A DNA stretch of 64,000 bases from Dactylorhiza incarnata (taxonomy: Eukaryota > Streptophyta > Magnoliopsida > Asparagales > Orchidaceae): positions 19,760,001 through 19,824,000 of the forward strand of contig JAWHQI010000004.1 in the NCBI GenBank assembly GCA_033032865.1, given 5' to 3'. A program made the position numbers and the translations under genes. Under the pieces are notes generated by a model. It saw only the letters and a program-made list of their open reading frames with translations, did no database searches and had not been told where the DNA came from. Positions 1-12,729 of the stretch are shown in pieces; within the stretch, counting starts at the first letter, position 1; every line of letters starts with the position of its first letter.

Positions 1-367
1 AATATACGATCCCGATATTTTCAAAAAAAAAATATCCTGTATTACTTGCGATAAGGTATACTTGCCTTTATCAAATGATTAATTTGGACTAAGAATTCAA
101 ACACAGCTTTCCAAACTCATTTAGTGCAAAACTCTCCTTTTCTACTTTTCAATTCAATAGAATTCGGCGTTGTAGCCGAGGCGTAATTGTCAATATTCCG
201 AAAGAAGAAAAAGACCGTTACTTCTATCCTTCAATAGGATAACGGTTAATTTCTCAAAGTAGGAGTACTTGCGAGACTCTTCGAAAACATCCGCCAATTC
301 TAAACTCTTAATATAAGGGTTATCTTTTATTTATAAAACAAAAGAAGAAGTCCAAACAAAATCATCA
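1..367 (+). repeat. 3' portion of the 5' LTR of element A
   Basis: This stretch is repeated almost exactly at about 22661-23024 and ends in ATCATCA directly before the primer site. Differences seen by eye are three substitutions and a 2-base A-run indel. The start of the LTR lies outside the window. Confidence 0.95.
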
Positions 368-373
368 AGTTTT

Positions 374-391
374 TGGCGCCGTTGCCGGGGA
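374..391 (+). other. Primer binding site of A (tRNA-Asp type)
   Basis: TGGCGCCGTTGCCGGGGA follows the 5' LTR after a short spacer. It is the sequence used by Athila-type elements and is complementary to the 3' end of plant tRNA-Asp. The identical 18-mer occurs in B and C. Confidence 0.9.
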
Positions 392-673
392 CCTTTGTGT
401 TGTTATTTGAAAGTAGGAACTGCTATTAATTTTATTCCTTATCTATATATTTTTACTAAAAAACAAAAAAATACAAAAAATTAATACAAAAAATATATAT
501 ATAAAAACTTATATTTAAAAAATTAATAATAATATGAAAACAAAAAAAAAATTTGTTTTTCGTATATGACCCGAGGAAGCTCGTCGGACGATTCGACTAT
601 TCCTTTTGACCCCGAAATCGAGCGCACTCTTCGTGAGCGTATCCGATCTCGTGATCAAAACTTACTCGAAACC

Positions 674-2384
674 TGATGAGTCCTGATCATATACACTTTT
701 ATGGACTCATCTGGGCCGTTTTTCTAGTCATTCCACTGCACTTTAGCCTGTTTTAGCTTATATTTGTTATTCCTTGCTATGTGCACTTCTAGGCCCGTTT
801 TGGTGTTATTTCTTGTTTATCTTCATCATTAGCTTTCATGTATTGTTAAGCGCCACCTTCAGTGGCTAGATTGGTGGTTGTGCTGGAATAGGAGTCGTGC
901 AGGTGTTCCCGGTGCAATTCTGCACAGGAACACTGCGCACGATCACCGGTTCTATGGCGCACGACCACTGGTCGTGCGCCACTGATCGTGTGCACTTAAC
1001 CCTTCTTATGAGTTCTGTTTGGTGCAGTGCGCATGACCATCTACACTAGTGTGCACGACCTCCGGTCGAGCGCCACTGCTCGTGCGCACTTACCATTTAA
1101 TTTCCGAGTTCTGTTTGCTGTAGTACGCACGACCATCAACTCCAGTGCGCACGACCACCGGTCGTGCGCCACTGGTCGTGCGAACATGTTATTTCATAAT
1201 TTCTGTCTTTGCAAGTTCCGTCCATGCAGAGCGCACGGTCACCGAATTCTAGTGCGCACGACCACTGGTCGTGCGCCACTGACCGTGCGCACTGTTTAAT
1301 TCCAGCGCCTATAAATTCTGCTGCTCGCGATTTAGGTCAGATCAATCGTTTTCTTCCGCCGTTTTCCGCCCGGTTCCGTCCAGATTCGCCCCTCCACCGT
1401 CGCCCACCATATGGAGGTGCTCCGGGCTTGCTCTTCACGCCAATCTTGAGCCGGAGTTTCCTCTCGGCCTCCTCCTTCATCCAAGAGCTCCAAAGGAAGA
1501 CCTAGCCGCCATTACCATCAAGCAAGAGGAAGTTTGCAACCTCTACCGGATCGTGACACGAAGAAGACGGGTCCATTGGAGAGTCGTGACAGCTCTCTCT
1601 ACCCCGGACGTAGTTGCGGACCGAGCTTGGACGCGGATTGACAAACCGGCGATTCCAATCGTGAATCTCCAACGAGCCTTCGGATTCGGTCGATTTCTTG
1701 CCTTATTCTTCTCTTTTTGATGTATATGTAGCTAGATCTAATCATGATGATGAAGTGGCACTTGAATTAGTTATATTTACATATATATTTCTTGTCCATG
1801 TGATTGTGTAATTTATCTATTTGAGTTGCTTGAGGTGCGTCGCCGTCCATTTCCATTCCGCCGTCACGTTCGTGTGCCGCACTAGCAATTGCTAGTGGCG
1901 TGCTTGTCGAAGATGTGCTTGCGACCCTCACTCCGCTAGCCTACTCGTCCATCCGCCTACCGAAGCGTGGCATCGCGGCCCGTACTCCATCCCGCCTAAC
2001 GAAGCAGCGCGCTCAAGGCCTGCATAGTTTGATCCGCTTGCCTACTCGTCCATCCGCCCTTACGAAGTAGCGCGTTCAAGGCCTACGTAGTCTTCCATCC
2101 CGCCGAGCGAAGCATTGCATAGCGGCATTGCATAGGAGTAGTTGTAGCTTTTTCTCTTTATTTTCCACAAACCAAATCAACCCCCGTGTCCGCAATTCAT
2201 CCGACCCAAAGGACTTCGATCTCAAGTCCTTCCTCGAACGTTAACTCCACCTTACTGTGTTCCTTGAGAGATTCAATACTTGGGGATTTACTTCCTCATA
2301 TTATTACTTGACAACGACCGGTTCACTGCCGTTCGGATCGCAATCTCGCTACTGCCTATAGCGGTGTGCAGGATTTGCGCATCA
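674..2384 (+). repeat. 5' LTR of B
   Basis: 1711 bp, paired with 5583-7293. U3 holds a run of GC-rich hairpins (arms GCGCACGACC and GGTCGTGCGC) at about 935-1290, then a TATA box (CTATAAAT, 1309-1316). U5 holds imperfect repeats of CCTACTCGTCCATCCGCC (about 1940-2060). Small ORFs in this LTR follow the repeats and look spurious. Confidence 0.93.
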
Positions 2385-2390
2385 AGTTTT

Positions 2391-2408
2391 TGGCGCCGTT
2401 GCCGGGGA
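2391..2408 (+). other. Primer binding site of B (tRNA-Asp type)
   Basis: TGGCGCCGTTGCCGGGGA, identical to the site in A and C, seven bases after the LTR end. Confidence 0.9.
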
Positions 2409-2604
2409 CCACAGACGTGTGAGTTTTCTGGAGAGGGAGAATTTGAGAGGAAAACCCTTCCATTTGTAAATTGCATCCTTTATTTTATTTCTGTTCTTTT
2501 TATTCCATTTTCTTGTTTTATATTAGGTTGCTTTAGTAAATTTTGTTAGGTGTAGTATTTTGCACAATAGTGTTTTTTATTTTGAATCGTTTTATCTTCG
2601 CACT

Positions 2605-3846
2605 ATGTGGGCACATCTCAATTTCCGTTGCCGTTGATGTGGAGCTACCTCCCACTCTAGTGATGAATGCCCTACGGAGAATAGTAGGCATAATTCTTAT
2701 AGCCCAGCATATGAAGCACCGACTTCGTCTGGTACTCCATATGGTGCGCGTAAGTCTTATGGCTACTCTGCCGAGCCTTTACCGTCATACTTCTTTTCGG
2801 CTCCAGCTCCCGCTGCGCCAAAGAAGCCCGTAAGGCAGTGCCAGTTTTGTCGGAGCACTGATCACGCCCTGAAGGATTGTGCTGCTTTTCGTCGCCAATT
2901 GGATGAGGATGACGAGCCGGATATCCGGATCGTCCCAACTCCTAACTCTGGCGGCACACCTTCAACATCCGGTTATGTGTCTTTGTCACCTTCACATCTT
3001 GAAGGGTATGGCATGGACACGGTCACCGGATGTGCGGTTGATCTGGGCACCAACATTGCTGAGCCTATTCTCCCGGTGCATCCACCACCTCTAGTGGATT
3101 CGATTCTTTGTGAGGAATAGGTGCTCGACTTTTATCCGAGCACTATTCCTCTCCCTGTTGTGCATACTACACTCATCTCTGACGACATTGTTGATGATGT
3201 GTCGCAGGAGGAGGCAGTTGATCTTAGTATTGCGCCTATTCCTATGGAGGAGGACAACCTTCTAGGTGAAGAGGAGTTTTCCTCAGCACCGGTGGAGGAA
3301 GTCCAAATCTCTAGCTTGGCCACTGTTGATCCCGCCGAATCTTGTAGCATTGATGACAATGCAAACATTATTTTACTTCCCCAACCTGATGGGAGTGAGT
3401 CCGAGATCACTCCCCCGACTGATGTTTATTTATGTTCTTCATCTTCTTTATTTCTTGATCCCCTTCCTTCATCTGAGTCTGTGCAGGTTGAATCTTCACA
3501 GGTACTTCAGGAGGACTTGGAGCGTTTTGCTCAAGTCAATAATGAGAGCATCCTCTCATGTGAGGAGGTTTATTCCCCCTCCGTAGAGGAAGCTCCACTC
3601 ATTGCCTTCTCCTCCTGCGGACCTGCCGCAGACGATACCTTGCTGGGCAAGGATAGTTTTGGTAAGATGAGTGAGGACCAGGCCTCCTCCTCTTCTTACT
3701 TTCTTTTCCCTCTACCTGTGATGGGCAGGTTTTATCTATATTCGGGTAGAGGCGTGACTGTTCTTTCTCCGTATAGGTACCCGCTACCTACACGCATATT
3801 AGAACAGTTACCTGTCCACTTTTCTTTTCATAGGCCCATTAGCTAG
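2605..3846 (+). pseudogene. Two-zinc-knuckle ORF of B, with two premature stops
   Basis: This is the counterpart of the intact ORF of C (16602-17840) and aligns over its whole length. TGA at 2635 sits in the first zinc knuckle, where C has TGG. TAG at 3118 sits where C has TCG. Otherwise the frame is open, with the second knuckle (CQFCRSTDHALKDC, about 2850) intact. The longest open stretch runs from 3121 to the end. This copy should produce no full protein. Confidence 0.85.
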
Positions 3847-5568
3847 AACTGTACAAATGCTAAATAAGTCGTGCTGGGATGACAATAACCCCAGTAGTTA
3901 TCTTTCTTTTCTGCATTTTTATTTCTTCTAATCATGTTCAGTTAGCTGTAGTTTATTTTAGTTTGTCATTTTTCTTTTGTTTTTGCGGAGCTGACCCCTG
4001 CAGGTATCTTTTTCTGGATGGCGGATGTTGCAGCTCATTTCAGCTTAAACGCCAATCTTCTGGTATGCTCACTTGCTGAGCATTGGGTACTCTCTTTCCC
4101 TAGCTCTATTTTGATTCTCCTGTCAAATATTATGCGGATTGTTTAGTTTAAGTCTGGGGGAGAGTAGTTTGTTTACCCGCTCACGTGCACTATTGCACTG
4201 CATACTAGAAGATTTCATTTAAAATGTTTTGTTTAATTTCATTGCACACCACAGCACCCACTTGAGCGCGTACTCATCTGTTTGCCTGCTCTGTTGTGAA
4301 TTTAATTCTTCTGCTTATGTGGGAAAATCTAGGTGATGGCTTAGGACTATTTAGCAGAGTAAAATGTTGACTCCCGTAGTGCTCCTAGTCGAGTGCTCGG
4401 TTGCATAGAAATTTGTGTAGGTTAGATCTCTTTTTATACTATGGTTTTATATTTTTCTCTATTAGTGTAAATGTTGTTTACTCTACTCAAATGGTGAATC
4501 CGGTGTGAATCAAACGGTAGCGTAGGGATGTGTGTAAATGATCGCTAGACTCGTATTGCTTGAGTCGGGAGAAAGGAGAATCTTTCTCGGTGGCTAGAAC
4601 TTGCCCCAAGCGATTCTTGAAGCATGGGTATACGGTTAGTCAATTGCGTGAATGTGATATAGGCCATCATTTTGGCCCGGTTGAGCCTTTGTGCCTATCC
4701 CTACCGCTATATCCTCGCTAGCCCAGTTGTGCCTACCCGTTCTTTGATTCAGCCCCACTTTTATATCACCAAAGCCCAAAAGCCAATCCTAGTCGCACAC
4801 CCAAATCTGAGCTTTAGCTGTTTATTATTTTCATGAGTTGGGTTGTTGATGTGGTAATATGTTTGTGAAGATGTGGATGTGTCCTTTTGTTTATTTGCTA
4901 AAAATGATAAGAAAAGAAAAAAAATGAGAAAAAGAAAAGAAGTTAAAAAGAAAGGTAAGAGAAGGAATGTTTAATTGAAAATCTTTCTGTATAGATTTAT
5001 GTTTGGGAGTAGGCGGTGCACGCACCCATGCTGTTAAGTCCAAGTCTGGGGGTGTTGTGTACCCGCATGTTTGTGTGGTGAATGAGGATAGTTTCCTGCA
5101 TTAGCTCATTTGGGTTTAGTGCTTTAACCGTCGTTTTTATCTTTGTTTTTCCTCACCTAAACCCAAGCCCCATTCAAAACCTAAAGTCCTATTGATTCAC
5201 GCATTTGAGTCAAACCAGTGCCGTGGAGAGAATGTGACCGGGCAAGCCTATGGTCACCGACACCGATGGATTTCGGTGGAGTTTATCCGGCATCCCAATC
5301 TTGAGCAATGCTCATCTCAGCGCTTAGTTTACTTTCTCCGTATGCATGACCGAATGATTCACCGTTGTTCACCATTTTGAGTAGTTGTAATATGCTTTTA
5401 CTCTTTTAGAAATATATAAACTGTTTATATAATCAGAAATCTTCTCTACTATTCTTCTTATGCACATGAGCATGCGACTTCGCATGGTACTCTGTATTGT
5501 AGTTTTAAGCCATCTACTTTTCTTTCCCCGTTCGCTTAGAATTTGTTTGCTCGGGACGCGCAAACAGG
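3847..5568 (+). other. Long 3' untranslated region of B
   Basis: There is no ORF of note. It contains two polypurine-like AAGTCTGGGGG blocks (about 4149 and 5041) in addition to the true tract. It also contains an A/G-rich stretch (4900-4970) and two adjacent hairpins at 5234-5278 that are conserved in C. Confidence 0.75.
5234..5278 (+). other. Conserved double hairpin in the 3' UTR of B
   Basis: Stem 1 is GTGACC (5234-5239) with GGTCAC (5252-5257). Stem 2 is CACCGA (5261-5266) with TCGGTG (5273-5278), loop TGGATT. Element C has the same pair of hairpins; stem 2 there is CACTGA/TCAGTG, a compensatory change. Confidence 0.6.
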
Positions 5569-5582
5569 TAAGTCTGGGGGTG
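5569..5582 (+). other. Polypurine tract of B
   Basis: TAAGTCTGGGGGTG lies immediately before the 3' LTR start TGATGAG. Confidence 0.75.
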
Positions 5583-7293
5583 TGATGAGTCCTGATCATA
5601 TACACTTTTATGGACTCATCTGGGCCGTTTTTCTAGTCATTCCACTGCACTTTAGCCTGTTTTAGCTTATATTTGTTATTCCTTGCTATGTGCACTTCTA
5701 GGCCCGTTTTGGTGTTATTTCTTGTTTATCTTCATCATTAGCTTTCATGTATTGTTAAGTGCCACCTTCAGTGGCTAGATTGGTGGTTGTGCTGGAATAG
5801 GAGTCGTGCAGGTGTTCCCGGTGCAATTCTGCACAGGAACACTGCGCACGATCACCGGTTCTATGGCGCACGACCACTGGTCGTGCGCCACTGATCGTGT
5901 GCACTTAACCCTTCTTATGAGTTCTGTTTGGTGCAGTGCGCATGACCATCTACGCTAGTGCGCACGACCACCGGTCGTGCGCCACTGCTCGTGCGCACTT
6001 ACCATTTAATTTCCGAGTTCTGTTTGCTGTAGTGCGCACGACCATCAACTCCAGTGCGCACGACCACCGGTCGTGCGCCACTGGTCGTGCGAACATGTTA
6101 TTTCATAATTTCTGTCTTTGCAGGTTCCGTCCAGGCAGAGCGCACGATCACCGAATTCTAGTGCGCACGACCACTGGTCGTGCGCCACTGACCGTGCGCA
6201 CTGTTTAATTCCAGCGCCTATAAATTCCGCTGCTCGCGATTTAGGTCAGATCGATCATTTTCTTCCGCCGTTTTCCGCCCGGTTCCGTCCAGATTCGCCC
6301 CTCCACCGTCGCCCACCATATGGAGGTGCTCCGGGCTTGCTCTTCACGCCAATCTTGAGCCGGAGTTTCCTATCGGCCTCCTCCTTCATCCAAGAGCTCC
6401 AAAGGAAGACCTAGCCGCCATTACCATCAAGCAAGAGGAAGTTTGCAACCTCTACCGGATCGTGACACGAAGAAGACGGGTCCATTGGAGAGTCGTGACA
6501 GCTCTCTCTACCCCGGACGTAGTTGCGGACCGAGCTTGGACGCGGATTGACAACCCGGCGATTCCAACCGTGAATCTCCAACGAGCCTTCGGATTCGGTC
6601 GATTTCTTGCCTTATTCTTCTCTTTTTGATGTATATGTAGCTAGATCTAATCATGATGATGAAGTGGCACTTGAATTAGTTATATTTACATATATATTTC
6701 TTGTCCATATGATTGTGTAATTTATCTATTTGAGTTGCTTGAGGTGCGCCGCCGTCCATTTCCATTCTGCCGTCACGTTCGTGTGCCGCACTAGCAATTG
6801 CTAGTGGCGTGCTTGTCGAAGAGGTGCTTGCGACCCTCACTCCGCTAGCCTACTCGTCCATCCGCCTACCGAAGCGTGGCATCGCGGCCCGTACTCCATC
6901 CCGCCTAACGAAGCAGCGCGCTCAAGGCCTGCATAGTTCGATCTGCTTGCCTACTCGTCCATCCGCCCTTACGAAGTAGCGCGTTCAAGGCCTACGTAGT
7001 CTTCCATCCCGCCGAGCGAAGCATTGCATAGCGGCATTGCATAGGAGTAGTTGTAGCTTTTTCTCTTTATTTTCCACAAACCAAATCAACCCCCGTGTCC
7101 GCAATTCATCCGACCTAAAGGACTTCGATCTCAAGTCCTTCCTCGAACGTTAACTCCACCTTACTGTGTTCCTTGAGAGATTCGATACTTGGGGATTTAC
7201 TTCCTCATATTATTACTTGACAACGACCGGTTCACTGCCGTTCGGATCGCAATCTCGCTACCGCCTATAGCGGTGTGCAGGATTTGCGCATCA
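5583..7293 (+). repeat. 3' LTR of B
   Basis: 1711 bp, same structure as the 5' LTR: hairpin array at about 5845-6205 and TATA box CTATAAAT at 6218-6225. Most differences from the 5' copy are C/T or G/A changes, several at CpG, as expected from methylation and deamination. Confidence 0.93.
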
Positions 7294-8123
7294 AAACCCC
7301 CGAAGAGTCAATCGGAGATATTGCAAATATGAGCGATCCAGTTCCAAATGCGGCCCCGGCCCGGACCATGGCATATTATGCCCGGCCGAATTTGGATGAT
7401 ACAGGATCAAGTATTACTCGCCCAACAGTTGATAATAATAATTTCAAAATAAAATTCAGCATAATTCAAATGGTACAACAGTCGATTCAGTTCGACAGTT
7501 TGCCAGCTGAGGACCCAAATCAGCACCTTTCAAACTTTTTAGAAATATGCGACACCTTTAAAATTAATGGCGTCACTGATGACGCCATTCATTTACGCTT
7601 ATTTCCATTTTCGCTACGGTTAAAAGCCAAATCGTGGTTGACTTCTCTTCCGAGAGGGTCCATAACCACGTGGGCCCAATTGATGGAATTTTTCTTAACT
7701 AAGTATTTTGCTCCGTCAAAAAAACGCAAAACTACGCACGGATATCACATCCTTTGTGCAATTCGATTCCGAGTCTCTTTATGAGACTTGGGAGTGTTTT
7801 AAATAATATTTGCGTAGGTGTCCTCATCACGCGCTACCAACTTGGCTACAGGTCCAGACGTTTTATAATGGTTTAAAATTTTCTATGCGGCAGATGATTG
7901 ATGCGGCCTCCAGGGGAACGTTAAACAACAAAACCCCGGAGACCGCTCAAGCTCTGATCGACGAAATGGCCATGAACGTGTACCAATGGAACGTGTCAAG
8001 GTCACGTCCTAATAAACCGGCTGGTCTTTTTGAAGTGGACGCCACTACTTTCTTAGCCTCACAGGTAGAGCGGCTAAGTAAGCAGGTGGCGGAGATGACT
8101 GTTTCCTCCTCCACTCCCGCTTG

Positions 8124-8157
<34 letters not shown>

Positions 8158-8637
8158 GTAATCGAAGAATCGGTGGATTACCTCGGTAATCCGGTTAGGC
8201 CTCCCTTCAACCCTAATAACAACCCGTATGGTAATAATTATAATCCGGGTTGGAGGACCCACCCTAATTTCTCCTGGAGCAATCCTAACAATGCTCAGAG
8301 GCCCCCAAATATGAATCGCCAAGGATTTCCGCAGGGATTCCAGCCTCCTCCTCCAAAACCTTCGTCGCTCGAAGATGTTTTGTCTAAATACATCGCGTCC
8401 AACGATTCTAATATCCGGAATCTTACCGGATCGATTAAAAACTTGGAAAACCAGGTTGGACAACTTGCAAAGATGGTCTCCGAGCGGCCATACGAAGCTC
8501 TACCAGGGAATACAGAGCCGAACCCCAGGGAAAATGCCAACGCTATAACCCTTCGAAGCGGCAAGGAGGTCGTCTCCCCATTGCGGGTTGAGCCTAAGGT
8601 ATGCATTTCGCCTCCGACCCCTCCACCCTCTTCTTAG

Positions 8638-9800
8638 ATTCTAATTGCTCAGGATTCTCCGGTTGCGCCGAATATTTCGAGTCCTCGAATTCCTTACCCG
8701 TCTAAAATTAATAAAGAGAAGGAGGACAAAAATTATCAAAAAATTTTGCGTATTTTACAACAAATTTAAATAAACGTCCCCTTTTGCGAGGCACTCTCCC
8801 AAATCCCGAAATATGCGAAATATCTTAAGGAGTTGCTTTCTAATAAAAAGCGACTCGAGGATGTTTCGCGTGTTTCCCTTAACGCGGAATGTTCGGCTGT
8901 TCTCCTTAACAAATTGCCGCCAAAACTGAACGACCCGGGACGGTTCTCCATCCCGTGTCTCTTTGGCAATATGTTAATAAAGTACGCTCTTGCGGACTTA
9001 GGCGCCAGCATCAATTTGATGCCTTTTTCTCTTTTCAAAAAACTCGATTTAGGCGTCCCAAGTCCAACAAAAATGAGCATCCAACTCGCGGATCGCTCGG
9101 TCAAGTACCCAATAGGGGTAGCGGAGGATGTTCTGGTCAAGGTCGACTAGTTTATCTTCCCGGTAGACTTTGTCATCCTAGACATAGAGGAGGACGTCGA
9201 GGTACCCATCATCCTCGGTCGCCCCTTCCTCGCAACCTCCCGTGCGTTAATCGATTTCAGTAACGGTCGCCTCCTCCTTCGAGTTGGAGACGATGAAATT
9301 ACTTTACATATCAACCCCTCTATGCGGAACTCACTATCGAATGATGATTCATGTTTCAATTTGGAATCCGCGTTTATGGACGAGTGTTCTTCTCTTTCGG
9401 AATTGTTATCTTTAATGATAGACGATTCAGATCTGGCGAATCAACCTCCTTTAGACGAATTACCGCCAAATTCGCCTTTCGAGCCTTTTGATTCGAAAGA
9501 TTTAAAAATCTCCACTTCCTTTGAAGAACCTCCGGTCTTGGAGCTTACGCAACTCCCCGACCATTTAAAATATGCTTTTCTAGCCGCGAACTTAAAACTT
9601 CCGGTTATAATATCATCTACTTTAACCGATTCGGAAACATCCGAATTGGTTGAAGTTGTATCTAAACATCGCCGTGCAATTGCATGGCAAATTTCCGATA
9701 TCAGGGGAATTAACCCCTCATTTTGCTCCCACAAAATTTTTCTCGAAGAAAACCCGCGCAAAACAATTCAGCCTCAACGGCGACTTAACCCCGAACATGC
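8638..9800 (+). pseudogene. pol: Protease and linker region of A
   Basis: In frame with the end of gag, this region encodes the aspartic protease: LADLGASINLMP around 8995-9026, where the catalytic Asp is followed by LG rather than the usual TG or SG, as is normal for Athila. It also carries the IILGRPFL flap-end motif near 9210. A Ser/Asp-rich linker to the RT follows. Breaks are TAG at 8635, TAA near 8767 and TAG at 9148. A one-base frameshift near 9790 moves the frame into that of the RT. The protease would cleave the polyprotein during particle maturation. Confidence 0.8.
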
Positions 9801-12451
9801 GGGAAGTCGTTAAGACTGAAATTATTAAACTCCTCGATGCGGGGATTATCTATCCTATTTCCGACAGTACGTGGGTAAGCCCCGTACAAGTCGTCCCAAA
9901 AAAGGGCGGTATAACGGTCGTGGAAAACACGAATAATGAATTATTCCCAACTCGTACTGTTACGGGTTGGAGGGTGTGCATCGACTACAGAAAACTAAAT
10001 GATGCCACCAGAAAAGACCACTTTCCGTTACCGTTTATTGATCAAATCTTAGAACGTCTCTCCGGTCATCCTTTTTATTGCTTCCTTGATGGTCTCTCGG
10101 GATTTTTCCAAATCCCTATTTCACCCGAGGACCAAGAAAAAATGACTTTTACTTGCCCTTTCGGCACCTTCGCATATCGAAGGATGCCGTTTGGCCTCTT
10201 TAACGCGCCAGCTACATTCCAAAGATGTATGCTGGCAATATTTGGCGAGCTAGTAGAAGACATAATGGAAGTCTTCATGGATGACTTCTCCGTCTTTGGA
10301 GACTCTTATAAAAATTGTCTAAAAAATTTAGATAGAGTCCTCCAACGGTGCGAGGAGACGAACTTAGTCTTGAACTGGGAGAAATGCAACTTCATGGTCC
10401 GAGAGGGTTTAGTCCTCGGCCATAAAATTTCTTCCAAGGGGATGGAGGTCGATAGGGCCAAAGTCGCTATAATTGAACAACTTCCTGTTCCTTCGAACGT
10501 CAAATCAATTAGAAGTTTTCTTGGCCACGCAGGTTTTTATCGGCGGTTTATTCAAGATTTTTCAAAAATAACCAAACCGCTAACTCACCTCCTGGAAAAG
10601 GATTCCCCATTCATTTTTGACACGGCCTGCGTAGAGGCATTTGATTTTATAAAAAAGCAACTTATCAATTCTCCAATTCTGGTGGCGTCAGATTGGTCCC
10701 TTCCGTTCGAGATTATGTGCGACGCGAGCGATATCGCGGTAGGAGCTGTCTTAGGCCAACGCATAAGTAAATATTTTCATCCAATATATTACGCTTCTCG
10801 CACACTCAATGCCGCACAGGCTAACTATACAACGACGGAAAAGGAACTTCTTGCTGTCATCTTTGCTTTTAATAAATTCAGGCCTTACGTAACACTTTCA
10901 CACGTGATCGTTTTCACTGATCACTCCGCCCAAAAATATCTTTTGGCCAAAGTTGATGCCAAGCCTCGCTTACTTCGATGGATCCTCCTTTTACAGGAAT
11001 TTGACTTAGAGATCCGGGATAAGAAGGGGGCTGAAAATTTAGCAGCCGACCACCTCTCACGTTTAGAACACCCCGTCGCAGAAGCGCTCGTAGAACCAAA
11101 AATAGACGATCGATTTCCTGATTAGCGCCTTTTAATCATAAATAATATAAAAACTTCTTCTACCCCTTGGTTCGCAGATTACGCGAACTATTTAGTCGCA
11201 CGGGTCCTTCCAAAAGATTTTTCGACTCAGCAGAAGAAGAAATTCTTCTCTGACTTGAAAAACTACTTTTGGGAGGACCCCTTTCTCTTTCGCGTCTGCG
11301 CAGACCAAGTGATACAAAGATGTGTTTCAAGCAAGGAGGGTGCGCAAATATTGCGACACTGCCATGAGGGGCCGGCTGGAGGGCATTATCAAGCCAACCG
11401 GACCGCGCGGAAAGCGTTAGAGTCAGGCTTTTATTGGCCCACTCTCTTTAAGGATGCTCACACTTTTGTGAGTATATGCGATAGCTGCCAGCGGTCGGGT
11501 AACATCTCTCGTCGTGACGAGATGCCCCAAAACTTTTATTTAGAATGCGAAATCTTCGATTTGTGGGGCATAGACTTTGTAGGCCCCCTACTTCCTTCTT
11601 TTAATAATCGCTATATTTTAGTGGCGGTCGACTACGTATCTAGGTTGGCGGAAGCGCAAGCTCTGCCCACCAATGATGCGCGAGTCGTCGTCCATTTTCT
11701 AAAAAAATTATTTTCTCGCTTCGGCACGCCCCGTGCAATAGTTAGTGATAGGGGCACGCACTTCTGCAACGCCCAGTTTTCAAAAATTTTATCTAAGTAC
11801 GGCGTCAAGCATAAGCTCACCACCGCCTATCACCCCCAAACGAGCGGCCAAGTAGAGGTAGTAAATCGAGAGATAAAACGCATTCTGGAAAAAACCATCT
11901 CTTTAAATAGGAAGGATTGGTCCTCAAAACTCGACGACGCGTTGTGAGCGTATCGTACGGCATACAAGATCGCTATAGGTTGTACGCCCTATCGATTAGT
12001 CTACGGCAAAGCGTGCCATTTACCGGTAGAGTTAGAACACCGCGCTTTTTGGGCCTTAAAATTTTTAAATCTCGATTCGAACTTAGCCTCCGAGAATAGG
12101 AAATTCCATCTAAATGAACTCGATGAATGGCGTGCGAACGCTTATGAGAGTAATAAATTTTATAAGGAGCGTTCTAAGTTCTACCACGATCGAAAAATTA
12201 AATTTCCAAAAACTTTCGCGCCGGGCGATCTTGTCCTTCTTTATAATTCACGTCTTCATCTTTTTCCGGGTAAGCTCAAATCCCGCTGGTCTGGCCCCTT
12301 TGAAGTCAAAGAGGTTTGGCCGTATGGGACCGTTCTTATCTCTCACCCCGAAAAAGGCGATTTCAAAGTCAACGGCCACCGTTTAAAACTATATCTTGCG
12401 GGCGATTCGGTGGACGGACATACAGAATCTTTAACCCTCCCCAATTTATAA
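9790..12451 (+). pseudogene. pol: Reverse transcriptase, RNase H and integrase of A
   Basis: One reading frame holds all three domains. RT spans about 9810-10500 ([21 protein letters not shown], and active site VFMDD at 10271-10285). RNase H spans about 10690-11050 ([30 protein letters not shown]). Integrase spans about 11255-12400, with a zinc-binding HHCC segment (ends at CDSCQRSG) and the D,D,E core at GIDFVGP, SDRGTHF and [11 protein letters not shown]-terminal DNA-binding tail runs to TAA 12449. The frame is interrupted by TAG at 11123, between RNase H and integrase, and by TGA at 11945, where Athila integrases have Trp (TGG to TGA). Catalytic residues themselves are intact, which suggests recent decay. 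In a live element these enzymes copy the RNA and insert the cDNA. Confidence 0.9.
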
Positions 12452-12729
12452 TCTCACCACGCCAAATGCGTCAAGCTACGCGACGGTAAACAAAGCGCTC
12501 GTGGGAGGCACCCCATATTTATCTAATATTTTTATTATGTTTTTTATCTCTTTTTGCAGAGTTTCTTACGACCCCGCCAGCTTTAATTCAGGGAAGCCTC
12601 TTTGCTTCCTCTTTACTTTTGTATATATTGCAATGTTATTTTATCTTCTTCATACTTACATTACAACATTGGGGACAATGTTGGGTTTTAAGTATGGGGT
12701 GTATTTACCATTTTCATTTTAAAAAATAT

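Larger units (their letters stand above)
674..7293 (+). mobile_element. Element B: non-autonomous LTR retrotransposon with zinc-knuckle ORF
   Basis: Complete 6.6-kb element inserted in A's gag, flanked by AAACC at 669-673 and 7294-7298. It has two 1711-bp LTRs (about 24 differences by eye, 1.4%), a tRNA-Asp primer site, one Gag-like ORF (2605-3846, two stops), a long untranslated 3' region and a polypurine tract. No protease, RT or integrase is present. It belongs to the same family as C. LTR ends TGATGAG...GCGCATCA resemble the TGAT...ATCA ends of Athila A. Confidence 0.93.
566..8637 (+). pseudogene. gag: Athila-type gag of A, interrupted by element B
   Basis: The reading frame opens at ATG 566 after an A-rich leader and is cut at 673 by element B. 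It resumes in frame at 7299, after the second copy of the AAACC duplication. The Gag core (capsid-like helices, positions about 7450-7780) is recognisable. A one-base frameshift near 7730 and a TAA near 7804 break it. The frame then continues from 7810, with a poly-Asn run (about 8127-8155), an Asn/Pro-rich linker, a coiled-coil-like stretch and the Athila signature ITLRSGKE near 8545. It ends at TAG 8635. No CX2CX4HX4C zinc knuckle is visible, as in other Athila Gags. Gag would form the virus-like particle in the cytoplasm; this copy cannot. Confidence 0.85.

Noticed and set aside
1027..1505. ORFs of about 90-98 codons in the LTRs of B and C (also 5936-6414, 14796-15667, 19683-20554)
   Set aside because: They follow the GC-rich hairpin repeats, occur on both strands with similar composition, and cover promoter sequence.
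8074..8606. Minus-strand ORFs of 129 and 103 codons inside A's gag
   Set aside because: Shadows of the Asn/Pro-rich gag frame.
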